Shown here piece by piece: positions 1 through 8,086 of a stretch of 40,547 bases of DNA. The notes beneath the pieces are model-generated. The model did no database searches. It was not told the DNA's origin and saw only the letters and a program-made list of their open reading frames with translations. The translations under genes and the position numbers were made by a program. Origin of the DNA: Caulobacter sp. S45 (GTDB lineage: Bacteria > Pseudomonadota > Alphaproteobacteria > Caulobacterales > Caulobacteraceae). Position 1 is the first letter of the stretch. Each line of letters opens with the position of its first letter. The stretch spans positions 1-40,547 of the forward strand of contig NZ_CAHJWH010000010.1 of assembly GCF_903642205.1 (NCBI RefSeq). Direction: 5' to 3'.

Positions 1-371
1 TGGCGGGCCGGCTGCTGCGCCGAGTGCGCGACTTCGCCGAGGCGGATGGGGTGGGCGCGATCGACCGCCGCGCCGCCACCAGCGCCCTGGCGCGTCTGGA
101 GGTCGACGCGGCCGGTCTGGACGGACTGGACCGCCGCTATCTGCGCGCCCTGATCGAAACCTATGGCGGCGGGCCGGTGGGGGCGGAGACCCTGGCCGCG
201 GCCCTGGCGGAGGCGCGGGACGCGGTCGAGGACGTGATCGAACCGTACCTGCTGCAGCAGGGCTATGTGCTGCGCACTCCACGGGGCCGTGTGGCTGGGG
301 GCAAGGCCTACGAGCATCTGGGCCTGAAGCCTCCGCCCAGGCCCACGCAGGCCGGCCTGTTCGAGGATTGA
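1..371 (+). CDS. ruvB: Holliday junction branch-migration helicase RuvB, C-terminal part (5' end outside window)
   Basis: The frame is open from the first bases and ends at TGA 369-371. Only the C-terminal winged-helix, DNA-binding part of RuvB is present. The recognisable stretches are [10 protein letters not shown], the [20 protein letters not shown] block, the [14 protein letters not shown] helix and the terminal RTPRGR. These match the end of the RuvB motor that, with RuvA and RuvC, moves and resolves Holliday junctions. The AAA+ ATPase domain lies upstream of the window. The next gene, ybgC, starts three bases after the stop, so the two are probably co-transcribed. The protein ends about 30 residues after RTPRGR in a Pro-rich tail, which is ordinary for alphaproteobacteria. 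Confidence 0.93.
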   Translation, partial: AGRLLRRVRDFAEADGVGAIDRRAATSALARLEVDAAGLDGLDRRYLRALIETYGGGPVGAETLAAALAEARDAVEDVIEPYLLQQGYVLRTPRGRVAGGKAYEHLGLKPPPRPTQAGLFED

Positions 372-374
372 GGA

Positions 375-821
375 ATGGCTTCAGACGACCTCCCCTCCGC
401 AGGCGTCTTCAAAGGGTGCGAACACCGCCTGCCGGTACGGGTCTACTACGAGGACACCGACTTCACCGGTCTCGTCTACCATGCGAGCTACATCCGTTTC
501 TTCGAGCGCGGTCGCTCGGACTTCCTGCGGTTGGCTGGGGCCGGCCACGTGGCTATGGCCGCCCTCGACACCGCGTTCGCGGTGGTCCGGCTGGAGGTCG
601 ATTTCCGCCGCGCGGCGGGGATCGACGACGCCCTGGTGGTGGCGACGCGCATCGCCTGGGCCCGCGGCCCTCGGCTTCGCTTCGCGCAGGAGATCGAGCG
701 GAGCGGCGAGATGCTCTGCAGCGCGGGCGTGGAGGCAGCCTGCATCGACCCGGCGGGGCGGCCCCGGCGGCCGCCGCCCGAGCTTTCCCGGGCGCTCTCC
801 CCCTATCTGCCAGGCCTATGA
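375..821 (+). CDS. ybgC: YbgC-type acyl-CoA thioesterase (hotdog fold)
   Basis: This 148-residue protein carries the YbgC/4-hydroxybenzoyl-CoA thioesterase signature YYEDTDFTGLVYHASY at residues 24-39. D29 corresponds to the catalytic Asp and H36 to the conserved His, and the helix FFERGRSDFLR follows. The family hydrolyses acyl-CoA thioesters in the cytoplasm and usually begins a tol-pal cluster. Here it follows ruvB by three bases. The next gene is an oppositely oriented hydrolase that ends five bases away, so tolQRAB is not immediately downstream. Length and fold core are normal, but the substrate cannot be read from sequence. Confidence 0.9.
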   Translation: MASDDLPSAGVFKGCEHRLPVRVYYEDTDFTGLVYHASYIRFFERGRSDFLRLAGAGHVAMAALDTAFAVVRLEVDFRRAAGIDDALVVATRIAWARGPRLRFAQEIERSGEMLCSAGVEAACIDPAGRPRRPPPELSRALSPYLPGL

Positions 822-826
822 GGCCG

Positions 827-1936
827 TCAGAGGCAGGCGTAGGCAGCCTGGATCAGTTTCACCGCGCGCGGGTCGCCGATCAGCTCGGGCGACTGGCGGT
901 TCATTACATAGGCGCCCGACAGACCGCACTCTGGGTCGGCGAAGGCGCAGCTGCCGCCCCAGCCGGAATGGCCGAAGCTCGAAACGCCGGGGCCATAGAT
1001 CATGTTGGGGGGGTTGCGCATCAGCCCGGCCGCCCAGCTGATCTCGAACGGGAGGACGAGGTCCTGACCGAAGATGCGCTCGCGGGTGAGCGCCTCCACA
1101 GTCTGCGCCCTCAGCAGGCTGCGCCCGTCCAGCTCGCCGCCGCAGGCCAGGGCGTTCATGAGCCGCGCAAGGGCCAAGGCTGTGGCGTGACCGTTGGCGG
1201 AGGGGATTTCGGCGCGCCGCCAGGCCTCGGTTCCGCGCCCGCCGGGCGCCGCCCACTTCGTCAGGAAGGCGAGCTTCTTCACCTCCGTGATCTTGCCGAA
1301 GTCGGCGAAGCGGGTCGGGCGCTCCAGCTCGGCCACCCGGGGGACCTCCGCGTCGGGCAGCCCGATCCAGAGGTCCAGGCCAAAGGGCTCGGCGAGGTCT
1401 TCACGCAGCGCGCAGCCCATGGTCCGGCCGTCGACGCGGCGGAAGATTTCGCCGGCGATGAAGCCGTAGGTCATCGGGTGGTAGCCGCTGGCGGCGCCGG
1501 GCGGCCACAGGGGCGCCATGGCGGCGAGCCTGTCGACGATGGCGGTCCAGTCGAGCCACAGGCCGGGATCCATCGGTGCAGGCAGGCCGGCCAAGCCGTC
1601 CTGGTGCGACATGACCTGTGCGACGGTGATCGCGCCCTTGCCGGCCTGGGCGAATTCGGGCCAGACGCTGGCGACTGTCTGCTCGTAGGCGAGGCGGCCC
1701 TGGTCCACCAGCTGCGCGATCAGGATGGCGGCGATCGCCTTGGTGGTGGAGAAGACCGGCGTCAGGGTGTCCGCCCCGAAGGGCCTTGCCCGGGCCCGGT
1801 CGGCGAAACCGCCCCAGATGTCGAAGACCACCCGGCCCTGTTGCACCAGGGTGAACCGGGCCCCGAGGTCCGCGCCGTTCGAGAGGTTCGCCTGGAAGGC
1901 TTGGGCGACTGGGGCGAAGCGGTCCGGCAGGATCAT
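827..1936 (-). CDS. Serine hydrolase of the beta-lactamase / family VIII esterase group
   Basis: The 369-residue product has the serine beta-lactamase-like catalytic set: S63-T-T-K66 as the SxxK nucleophile motif, Y152 in GYHPMTYG as the YxN-equivalent, and GHSGWGG around residues 321-327 in place of the KTG box. This pattern is typical of family VIII carboxylesterases and EstB-like or LACTB-like hydrolases rather than true class C beta-lactamases. I see no signal peptide, so it is probably cytoplasmic. The gene is convergent with ybgC (five-base gap) and divergent from the unknown gene at 2023. The natural substrate, probably an ester or an amide, cannot be inferred. Confidence 0.88.
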   Translation of the reverse strand: MILPDRFAPVAQAFQANLSNGADLGARFTLVQQGRVVFDIWGGFADRARARPFGADTLTPVFSTTKAIAAILIAQLVDQGRLAYEQTVASVWPEFAQAGKGAITVAQVMSHQDGLAGLPAPMDPGLWLDWTAIVDRLAAMAPLWPPGAASGYHPMTYGFIAGEIFRRVDGRTMGCALREDLAEPFGLDLWIGLPDAEVPRVAELERPTRFADFGKITEVKKLAFLTKWAAPGGRGTEAWRRAEIPSANGHATALALARLMNALACGGELDGRSLLRAQTVEALTRERIFGQDLVLPFEISWAAGLMRNPPNMIYGPGVSSFGHSGWGGSCAFADPECGLSGAYVMNRQSPELIGDPRAVKLIQAAYACL

Positions 1937-2022
1937 GGCGAGCCTTGTAGCGGCCAGGAGCGGCGGGCGGAACCTGCCGCACAGCGGCTTGCGTTCGCCG
2001 CTCCGGCCTGCACAGTCGCGCC

Positions 2023-2604
2023 ATGACCGCGATCCTCTATCCCGTCGCCGAGACCGCAGAGGCGGCCCTGCACGCGCCGAGGGGCTATGCGGAGCGCGAG
2101 CGGGAAGCGCAGAGCCTGGCCGCCGACACCGTAGTTTTCGTCAGCGAGGCGGTCGGCCCCGCCTTCCCGACCCGGGAGGCTGCGCTTTCCGCCTATGCTG
2201 GCCGGCTGGCGGGTGAGGGCGCGGACGGCCCTGCGGCGCCCGAGAGCCGATGGCGCCAGCTCGTCCCGGTATCGGCTCAAACCGAGAGCCGCCTTCCGGC
2301 GATGGTTCCAGCCCAGCCGAGCTACCGCGACGGGCGGCGTTGGCCGATCCCAGAAGAGGCCCCAGCGATTCTCTGGCGGCTGTCGGTCTCCTACTGGAAG
2401 ATCGCAGGCGCCCAGTCAGCCCAGACGAGCGACCCTGCCCGCAAGGTGCGGCGCGGGGAGGCGGGCCGCGGCCTGTCCGGGCCGGCCCTGAACGCGCTGG
2501 CCCGTCAGCCCCTCCGGGCTGTGAGACTGCAGCAGCCGCTGGACATCGGGCTGTTCGAGGTGCGCCCGCCAGAGGCGCCCGACACGCTCATCCCGGACGA
2601 ATAG
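2023..2604 (+). CDS. Unknown conserved-looking protein, 193 aa
   Basis: I do not recognise this protein. It starts at ATG 2023, 86 bases from the divergent hydrolase start, and stops at TAG 2602-2604, just before the 3' end of recA. No signal peptide or membrane segment is visible. The central part has a Trp-rich patch (DGRRWPIPEEAP, then ILWRLSVSYWK) and the C-terminus is Pro-rich (LFEVRPPEAPDTLIP). Coding is supported by a frame that fits exactly between two well-defined neighbours and by GC-rich third positions. There is no clear Shine-Dalgarno sequence before the start. The gene could be a lineage-specific hypothetical of Caulobacterales. Confidence 0.6.
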   Translation: MTAILYPVAETAEAALHAPRGYAEREREAQSLAADTVVFVSEAVGPAFPTREAALSAYAGRLAGEGADGPAAPESRWRQLVPVSAQTESRLPAMVPAQPSYRDGRRWPIPEEAPAILWRLSVSYWKIAGAQSAQTSDPARKVRRGEAGRGLSGPALNALARQPLRAVRLQQPLDIGLFEVRPPEAPDTLIPDE

Positions 2605-2657
2605 CCGACGCCGCCAAGGCCATTACGAGCGTCGCCTCGGCGGACCGGCCGCCGGCC

Positions 2658-3725
2658 TCAGTCCTCCTCATCGGCTTCGGGCGCCACCAGCATCTTGTCG
2701 GTGAGGGGCGCGGCGTTGGTGCGCACCTGAGCCTCGATCCTGGCGGCGATGTCGGGGTTCTTCTTCAGGAACTCGCGCACGTTCTCGCGGCCCTGTCCCA
2801 CGCGCTGGCTGTCGTAGGAGAACCAGGAGCCCGACTTCTCCACCACTCCGGCCTTGACGCCCAGATCGATGATCTCGCCGATCTTTGAGATGCCTTCGCC
2901 GTACATGATGTCGAACTCGACCTCTCGGAACGGGGGCGCAACCTTGTTCTTCACCACCTTGACCCGGACGTTGTTGCCGACCACCTCGTCGCGCAACTTG
3001 ATCGAGCCGGTGCGGCGGATGTCCAGGCGGACGGAGGCGTAGAACTTCAAGGCGTTGCCGCCGGTGGTGGTCTCCGGATTGCCGTACATCACACCGATCT
3101 TCATGCGAATCTGGTTGATGAAGACGACCATGCACTTGGACTTGGAAATCGAGCCGGTGAGCTTTCTCAGCGCTTGGCTCATCAGCCGGGCCTGCAGGCC
3201 GGGCAGGCTGTCGCCCATCTCGCCTTCGATCTCGGCCTTGGGCGTGAGCGCGGCCACGGAGTCGACCACCACCACGTCCACAGCGCCCGAACGCACCAGG
3301 GTGTCGACGATCTCGAGCGCCTGCTCGCCGGTGTCGGGCTGGGACACCAGAAGGTCGTCCAGGTTCACGCCGAGCTTGGCCGCGTAGCCGGGATCGAGCG
3401 CATGTTCGGCGTCGACGAAGGCGGCGACGCCGCCGGTCTTCTGCGCCTCCGCCACCACGTGCAGGGCCAAGGTGGTCTTGCCAGAGCTTTCCGGCCCATA
3501 GATCTCGATCACCCGGCCGCGCGGCAGGCCGCCGACGCCCAGCGCGATGTCGAGGCCCAGCGAGCCGGTGGAGACCGTCTCGATGTCCAGCTTGGAGCCT
3601 TTCGACCCCAGCTTCATCACCGAGCCCTTGCCGAACGCCCGGTCGATCTGGGCAATCGCCGCGTCCAGCGCCCGCTGCTTGTCGCCGTCACCTTGTCCCA
3701 CGAGCCGTAACACCGTCTGGTTCAC
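2658..3725 (-). CDS. recA: RecA recombinase
   Basis: RecA forms ATP-dependent filaments on single-stranded DNA, drives homologous recombination and triggers LexA self-cleavage. The Walker A motif GPESSGKT lies at about residues 77-84. The strand-exchange core, including [20 protein letters not shown], follows, and the C-terminus is acidic (EADEED). I place the start at GTG 3723-3725 (product about 355 residues) rather than at the upstream in-frame ATG 3816-3818. An AGAAGGA Shine-Dalgarno sequence lies eight bases before the GTG, the length fits the family, and the upstream extension would translate the promoter and SOS box. The gene is monocistronic and follows a same-strand ABC exporter. Confidence 0.97.
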   Translation of the reverse strand: MNQTVLRLVGQGDGDKQRALDAAIAQIDRAFGKGSVMKLGSKGSKLDIETVSTGSLGLDIALGVGGLPRGRVIEIYGPESSGKTTLALHVVAEAQKTGGVAAFVDAEHALDPGYAAKLGVNLDDLLVSQPDTGEQALEIVDTLVRSGAVDVVVVDSVAALTPKAEIEGEMGDSLPGLQARLMSQALRKLTGSISKSKCMVVFINQIRMKIGVMYGNPETTTGGNALKFYASVRLDIRRTGSIKLRDEVVGNNVRVKVVKNKVAPPFREVEFDIMYGEGISKIGEIIDLGVKAGVVEKSGSWFSYDSQRVGQGRENVREFLKKNPDIAARIEAQVRTNAAPLTDKMLVAPEADEED

Positions 3726-3733
3726 TGTCGGCG

Positions 3734-3740
3734 TCCTTCT
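3734..3740 (-). promoter_or_regulatory. Ribosome binding site that fixes the recA GTG start
   Basis: On the minus strand AGAAGGA is followed by eight bases and then GTG-AAC-CAG. No comparable site precedes the more upstream in-frame ATG. This supports a GTG start for recA. Confidence 0.75.
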
Positions 3741-3792
3741 GCCACGATTCTCAAGCGCCGGAGGTGGCCGGTCGCACTTCAATGACAGATTG

Positions 3793-3827
3793 AGCGTACC
3801 TGATCCGTTCCAGAACACAAGGGGAAC
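3793..3827 (-). promoter_or_regulatory. recA promoter with LexA (SOS) box
   Basis: The minus strand reads GTTCCCCTTGTGTTC at 3827-3813, an exact GTTC-N7-GTTC match to the LexA operator known in alphaproteobacteria. It overlaps a possible -35 hexamer TTGTGT (3820-3815). A weak -10 TACGCT (3798-3793) follows after 16 bases. LexA bound here would cover the -35 region, which is the classical layout for SOS repression. The promoter hexamers are inferred by eye; the box itself is exact. Confidence 0.8.
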
Positions 3828-3852
3828 ATGAGCAGCTTGTGCCGTGAACCGA

Positions 3853-5712
3853 TCAGCCCACCGCCTTCAGCGGCTGGCGCGGAAGGGGAACGACGCAGCC
3901 GTCGGTCTGCATGCGCCACAGCCGAGCGAAGGCGCCGCCGCGCCGCTGCAGCTCGAAAGGCGCGCCATCCTCTACGACTTCGCCGTCTGACAGGACCAGG
4001 ATGCGGTCCATGTCGGTCAGGGTCGACAGGCGGTGGGCGATGGCGAGGACCGTGCGGCCCTCCATCAGATCGCTCAGCGCCAGTTGAACCGCGGCCTCGG
4101 ACTCGGCGTCCAGGGCCGAGGTGGCCTCGTCGAGGATCAGGATGGGCGCGTCCTTGAGGAAGGCGCGCGCGATACCGATGCGCTGGCGCTGGCCGCCCGA
4201 GAGCTTGGCGCCGCGCTCACCGACCACTGTGTCGTAGCCTTCGTGCAGGTCGGCGATGAAGTCGCAGTGGGCGGCCCGGGCGGCCGCGAACACCTCGGCA
4301 TCGCTGGCCTCTGGACGGCCGAAGCGGATGTTCTCCATCACGCTGCGATGGAACAGGCTGACTTCCTGCGGCACCACGGCAATGCGTGCGCGCAGATCGT
4401 CCTGGGCGTAGTCCTGCACCGCCTGACCATCGACCAGCACCTGACCGCTGTTCACCTCATACAGGCGCTGGACCAGCTGGGTCAGGGTGGACTTGCCCGC
4501 GCCCGACGCGCCCACCAGGCCCACCCGCTGGCCCGGCGGTATATGCAGGTCCAGACTGTGCAGGATGGGTGTCTGCGGCCGGTAGCCGAAGCTAACCCTG
4601 TTCAGGGTGATTGCGCCTGTGCGCGGTGGACCGCGGCGGGGCTCGGCGGGGTCTCGCAGGGCGTGGGGCTGACCGATCAGGCGCAGGGTCTCACCGATGA
4701 AGCTGTACTGCTGGCCCATGTCGATCAGGCTCATGGCCAGATCGCGCGAGCCATGCAGAAGGCGGAAGGTGAGAGTGGAGACCAGCACCACGTCGCCAGG
4801 CGTGATCTTGCCGATGCGCCACAGATGGGCGGCCCAGACCAGGGTTGCGGCCGCCATGATCACCAGGGCCACATCGTTTGCGACCCGGATCTTCTCATTG
4901 TAGAGCCAGCTGCGGCCGTGGGCCTCGGCCTCCGCGGCGAAGGCGTCGGAAAGTCGCGCCCGTTCGCGATCGCGGGCGGAGAAGGTCTTCACCGCCAGCA
5001 TGTTGTTGATCACGTCCATCAGTTCGCCGCCGACGTCGCTGGAGCGGCGGGCGTAGGCGCGATGGTGGCGGCGGCCGCGAAGTCCGAAGGCCACCAAGCC
5101 TGTGGTGGTGGCGGCCACAAAGCCGGCCAGCGCCGCGGTCATCCCGCCATCCAGCGTCGCAAACAGCAGAAGGGCGCCGAGGAAGCTGACGCAGGGAGGG
5201 GCGACGTCCCACACCATACGGGTCACGATCGCCCCGAAGGCGCCGGCGGTGGCCGTCACGCGATGGCCAAGTGCGCCGCCCATCTGATCCTGGAAGTAGC
5301 GCATGGAGTGGCCGGCCAAGTGGCGGAACAGATCGAGCCGAATGTTCACGCCTGCCGCGATGGTGGTCCGCGCACCCAGCCATCCGCTCATCCGCCACAT
5401 GACGGCCTCCAAAGCGACGAGACAGGTGAAGACCGCGAGCGCCACCTGAACGGCCTGGGGGCGGCGGGCGCCGGTGGTCATGGCGTCGATCATCAGCTTC
5501 ATGCCGTACTGCACGCCGACGGCGCAGGCAGACGCACCGAGCACCAGGGCCATCAGCGCCAGGAACTGAGTAGGGCGACTTCTGAGATAATGGCCGATGA
5601 AGGCGCCCGTACAGCCGAGCCATGGCGGCCGGGCGGACTCGCCAGCCGTGTCGACGCCCTGAACGCGCCGCACCACCTGAAGTCTGGGCAGGTCCGGCAA
5701 GGCGAGGGACAA
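3853..5712 (-). CDS. ABC exporter, fused transmembrane and ATPase domains (ABCB/MsbA type)
   Basis: The 619-residue half-transporter has an N-terminal membrane domain (about residues 35-335, with hydrophobic segments near 48-68, 88-105, 165-190, 192-211 and 280-296). A nucleotide-binding domain follows from about 366. The ATPase motifs are complete: Walker A GASGAGKS 401-408, Q-loop Q449, signature LSGGQ 504-508, Walker B ILILDE 524-529 and switch H560. Such proteins dimerise and export lipids, peptides or drugs across the inner membrane. The substrate is not evident. The gene ends 26 bases before the recA SOS box and is divergent from the EAL gene. Confidence 0.92.
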   Translation of the reverse strand: MSLALPDLPRLQVVRRVQGVDTAGESARPPWLGCTGAFIGHYLRSRPTQFLALMALVLGASACAVGVQYGMKLMIDAMTTGARRPQAVQVALAVFTCLVALEAVMWRMSGWLGARTTIAAGVNIRLDLFRHLAGHSMRYFQDQMGGALGHRVTATAGAFGAIVTRMVWDVAPPCVSFLGALLLFATLDGGMTAALAGFVAATTTGLVAFGLRGRRHHRAYARRSSDVGGELMDVINNMLAVKTFSARDRERARLSDAFAAEAEAHGRSWLYNEKIRVANDVALVIMAAATLVWAAHLWRIGKITPGDVVLVSTLTFRLLHGSRDLAMSLIDMGQQYSFIGETLRLIGQPHALRDPAEPRRGPPRTGAITLNRVSFGYRPQTPILHSLDLHIPPGQRVGLVGASGAGKSTLTQLVQRLYEVNSGQVLVDGQAVQDYAQDDLRARIAVVPQEVSLFHRSVMENIRFGRPEASDAEVFAAARAAHCDFIADLHEGYDTVVGERGAKLSGGQRQRIGIARAFLKDAPILILDEATSALDAESEAAVQLALSDLMEGRTVLAIAHRLSTLTDMDRILVLSDGEVVEDGAPFELQRRGGAFARLWRMQTDGCVVPLPRQPLKAVG

Positions 5713-5956
5713 GGCGCGGCTCCTACGTGGACGAACCCAGACATTAGACTAAGCAGGCGGCTTCCTTCTGGTTCCTCCCTTAAATCCTTTACAGAAGCCG
5801 GACCGACTTTCGCCGTGTTTGGTGACGGCGGCGGCGACGGGCCGGGCCGCCCTGATGCGGGCAGAGGCATGGTCGCGCGACCTCCGCGACCCCGTCAGCC
5901 CTTCGTTAGGCCCTTCTGCGGTACAGATGGGTTGCGCGTGGTCAGGATGTCATCGC

Positions 5957-6730
5957 ATGAGCGCTCAAGGTTGTGCCGGTTGCCGCGGCGGAGAGGGGTT
6001 CGAGACGCCCTTCACCATGGCGTTTCAGCCGATCGTGGACATGCGCACACACTCGGTGTTCGCCTATGAGGCGCTGGTCCGCGGACCGCAGGGCCAGGGC
6101 GCCGCCAGCATTCTGGAGACGGTGAACACGACCAACCGCTACGCCTTCGACCAGGGCTGCCGGGTCAAGGCGATCGATCTCGCCTCCACCCTGGGTCTGG
6201 CGGACCAGGGTGCGCTGCTCTCCATCAACTTCCTGCCGAACGCGGTCTATGACCCTGCCGCCTGCATCCGGCTGACCCTGGCGACCGCGCGCCGCAACGG
6301 CTTTCCGCTGGACCGCCTCCTGTTCGAGTTCACCGAGAGCGAGCGGGTGGAGCATGATCACCTCGGCCGCATAATCGCGGCCTACCGCGCCCTGGGCTTC
6401 CGCACCGCCATCGACGACTTCGGAGCAGGCTATTCGGGTCTGACGCTCCTCGCCAAGTTCCAGCCGGACATCGTCAAGCTGGACATGGAGCTGGTCCGCG
6501 ACATCGACACCGACCGCGTCAAGCGGCTGCTGGTGGGCGGCGTGGTGAGCGTCTGCCGCGAGATCGGTGTTGAGGTGCTTGCCGAGGGTATAGAAACGCT
6601 CGGCGAGCATCTGGCGCTGCTCGACCTCGGCATCTGGCTGCAGCAGGGATACCTGATGGCCAAACCCGGCTTCGAATGCCTTCCGCCGGTCGTGTGGCCG
6701 GCGTCGCCACCCGTCGCGGCTGCGGCCTGA
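5957..6730 (+). CDS. Stand-alone EAL-domain c-di-GMP phosphodiesterase
   Basis: From ATG 5957 the product is 257 residues, almost entirely one EAL domain. All main catalytic positions appear intact: E38 of the EAL triplet in AYEALVR, N91, E124 in FEFTE, D153-D154 in DDFGAGYSG, K174, E210 in the EGIET loop and Q230 in QQGYLMAKP. It should therefore hydrolyse c-di-GMP to pGpG. There is no GGDEF, PAS or membrane part. The N-terminus carries a C6-x-x-C9 pair just before the domain. I prefer ATG 5957 because earlier in-frame starts add low-complexity sequence; ATG 5927 is the main alternative. It is convergent with the amidohydrolase and divergent from the ABC exporter. Confidence 0.92.
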   Translation: MSAQGCAGCRGGEGFETPFTMAFQPIVDMRTHSVFAYEALVRGPQGQGAASILETVNTTNRYAFDQGCRVKAIDLASTLGLADQGALLSINFLPNAVYDPAACIRLTLATARRNGFPLDRLLFEFTESERVEHDHLGRIIAAYRALGFRTAIDDFGAGYSGLTLLAKFQPDIVKLDMELVRDIDTDRVKRLLVGGVVSVCREIGVEVLAEGIETLGEHLALLDLGIWLQQGYLMAKPGFECLPPVVWPASPPVAAAA

Positions 6731-6751
6731 TCTCCTCGGCCGGGAGAGGGT

Positions 6752-8086
6752 CTAGACGGATAGCGTCTCCTGGAAGCGCACGGGCCGACCCCGGTGCGGC
6801 GCAACGACCTCGTCGTCGCGCATGACGATCTCGCCCCGCACGATCGTGGCCGTGGGCCAGCCGGTCACCTCCATCCCATCGAAGGGGGTCCAGCCGCAGC
6901 GGCTGGCCATATCGGTGTGGGACAGGGTGCGGCTCGCCCGCAGGTCCACCACCGTCAGGTCTGCGTCGTAGCCCACCGCCAACCGTCCTTTGCCCGCGAT
7001 GCCGAACAGCCGCTGGGCGCCGGCGCTGGTCAGGTCCACCAGCCGCTCCAGGCTCAGCCGGCCGGCCGCCACGTGGGTCAGCATCACCGCCAGCATGGTC
7101 TGAACTCCCGGCATGCCGGAGGGCGAGGCGGGGTAGCACCGCGCCTTCTCCTCCAGCGTATGGGGAGCGTGGTCGGAGCCGAGCACGTCCACAACCCCTT
7201 GCGCGATCCCGCTCCACAGCCCCGCCTTGTGGCGCGCCTCGCGGATCGGCGGGTTCATCTGGGCTAGGCCCTTCAGTCGGATGTAGGCCTCCGGCCCTTC
7301 CAGCGTCAGGTGCTGGGGCGTGACCTCCACGCTGGCCACGTCCTTCTGGTCGGCCAGGAAGGCGATCTCCTCGGCGGTGGTGACGTGGAGCACGTGGATG
7401 CGCTTGCCGAGCTCGCGGGCCAGCCCGCAGAGCCTGCGGGTGGAGCGGATGGCGGACTCGGCGTCGCGCACCTCCGGATGGCTGGTCCAGTCACCCTCGC
7501 GCGCCAGCGAGCGGCGCTCCACCAAGCGGTACTCGTCCTCGGAATGGAAGGTTGCGCGACGGGTCACGTGCCGCAGCACCTCGGCGACTCCCGCGTCGTC
7601 GGCGACCAGCAGGGTGCCGGTCGAGGCGCCCATGAACACCTTGACCCCGCAGCAGCCGGGCAGTCGCTCCAGCTCGCCCAGGTCCGCCGCGTTCTCGTGG
7701 GTGCCCCCCACGTAGAAGGCGTGGTCGCAATGCATGCGCCCCTGCGCCCGGGCCAGCTTGTCCGCCATCGCTGCGGCGTCTGTGGTGGTAGGTTGGGTGT
7801 TCGGCATCTCGAAGGTGGCGGTCACCCCGCCCAGCACGGCCGCTCGGCTGCCGGTCTCCAAGTCCTCCTTCCACTCAAGGCCCGGCTCGCGGAAGTGCAC
7901 CTGGGTGTCGATGACACCCGGCAGGACCGTCAGGCCCGTCGCGTCGAACACCTCCGCCGCGCTCGCCTGCGCCAGGTCGCCGATGCACGCGATCCGGCCC
8001 TCGCGCACGCCGATGTCGGCTGCGCCCCGGCCGGCATGGTTCACCACCTCGCCGCCCCGCACGATGAGGTCGTAGGTCTCAGCCAT
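6752..8086 (-). CDS. Dihydroorotase-type cyclic amidohydrolase with a His-to-Gln metal-site change
   Basis: The 444-residue protein belongs to the dihydroorotase/allantoinase/hydantoinase branch of the amidohydrolases. The family block is DTQVHFREPG (residues 60-69), where the usual HxH is QxH: Q62 and H64. The other expected metal ligands are visible: K149 in GVKVFMG (carboxylated Lys position), H181, H234 and D305 in GSDHAPH. It may act as a dihydroorotase in pyrimidine synthesis or on another cyclic amide. Neighbours are not pyrimidine genes. ATG 8086 is preferred because MAETYDLIVRGG is the family N-terminus and it overlaps the stop of the GT9 gene. A start 14 codons upstream is possible. 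Confidence 0.85.
   Translation of the reverse strand: MAETYDLIVRGGEVVNHAGRGAADIGVREGRIACIGDLAQASAAEVFDATGLTVLPGVIDTQVHFREPGLEWKEDLETGSRAAVLGGVTATFEMPNTQPTTTDAAAMADKLARAQGRMHCDHAFYVGGTHENAADLGELERLPGCCGVKVFMGASTGTLLVADDAGVAEVLRHVTRRATFHSEDEYRLVERRSLAREGDWTSHPEVRDAESAIRSTRRLCGLARELGKRIHVLHVTTAEEIAFLADQKDVASVEVTPQHLTLEGPEAYIRLKGLAQMNPPIREARHKAGLWSGIAQGVVDVLGSDHAPHTLEEKARCYPASPSGMPGVQTMLAVMLTHVAAGRLSLERLVDLTSAGAQRLFGIAGKGRLAVGYDADLTVVDLRASRTLSHTDMASRCGWTPFDGMEVTGWPTATIVRGEIVMRDDEVVAPHRGRPVRFQETLSV

Noticed and set aside
368-2026. A 552-residue plus-strand frame across ybgC and the hydrolase
   Set aside because: It overlaps two well-supported genes and its sequence is Arg/Gly/Ala/Pro-rich with no domain.
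3807-3816. GTTC-CA-GAAC palindrome next to the SOS box as a second LexA site
   Set aside because: LexA in this group uses direct GTTC-N7-GTTC spacing. This two-base-spaced inverted pair probably arises by chance from the overlapping GAAC of the real box.
4033-6069. A 678-residue plus-strand open frame opposite the ABC exporter
   Set aside because: It is antisense to clear ABC motifs, overlaps the EAL gene start and is compositionally typical of GC-rich shadows.
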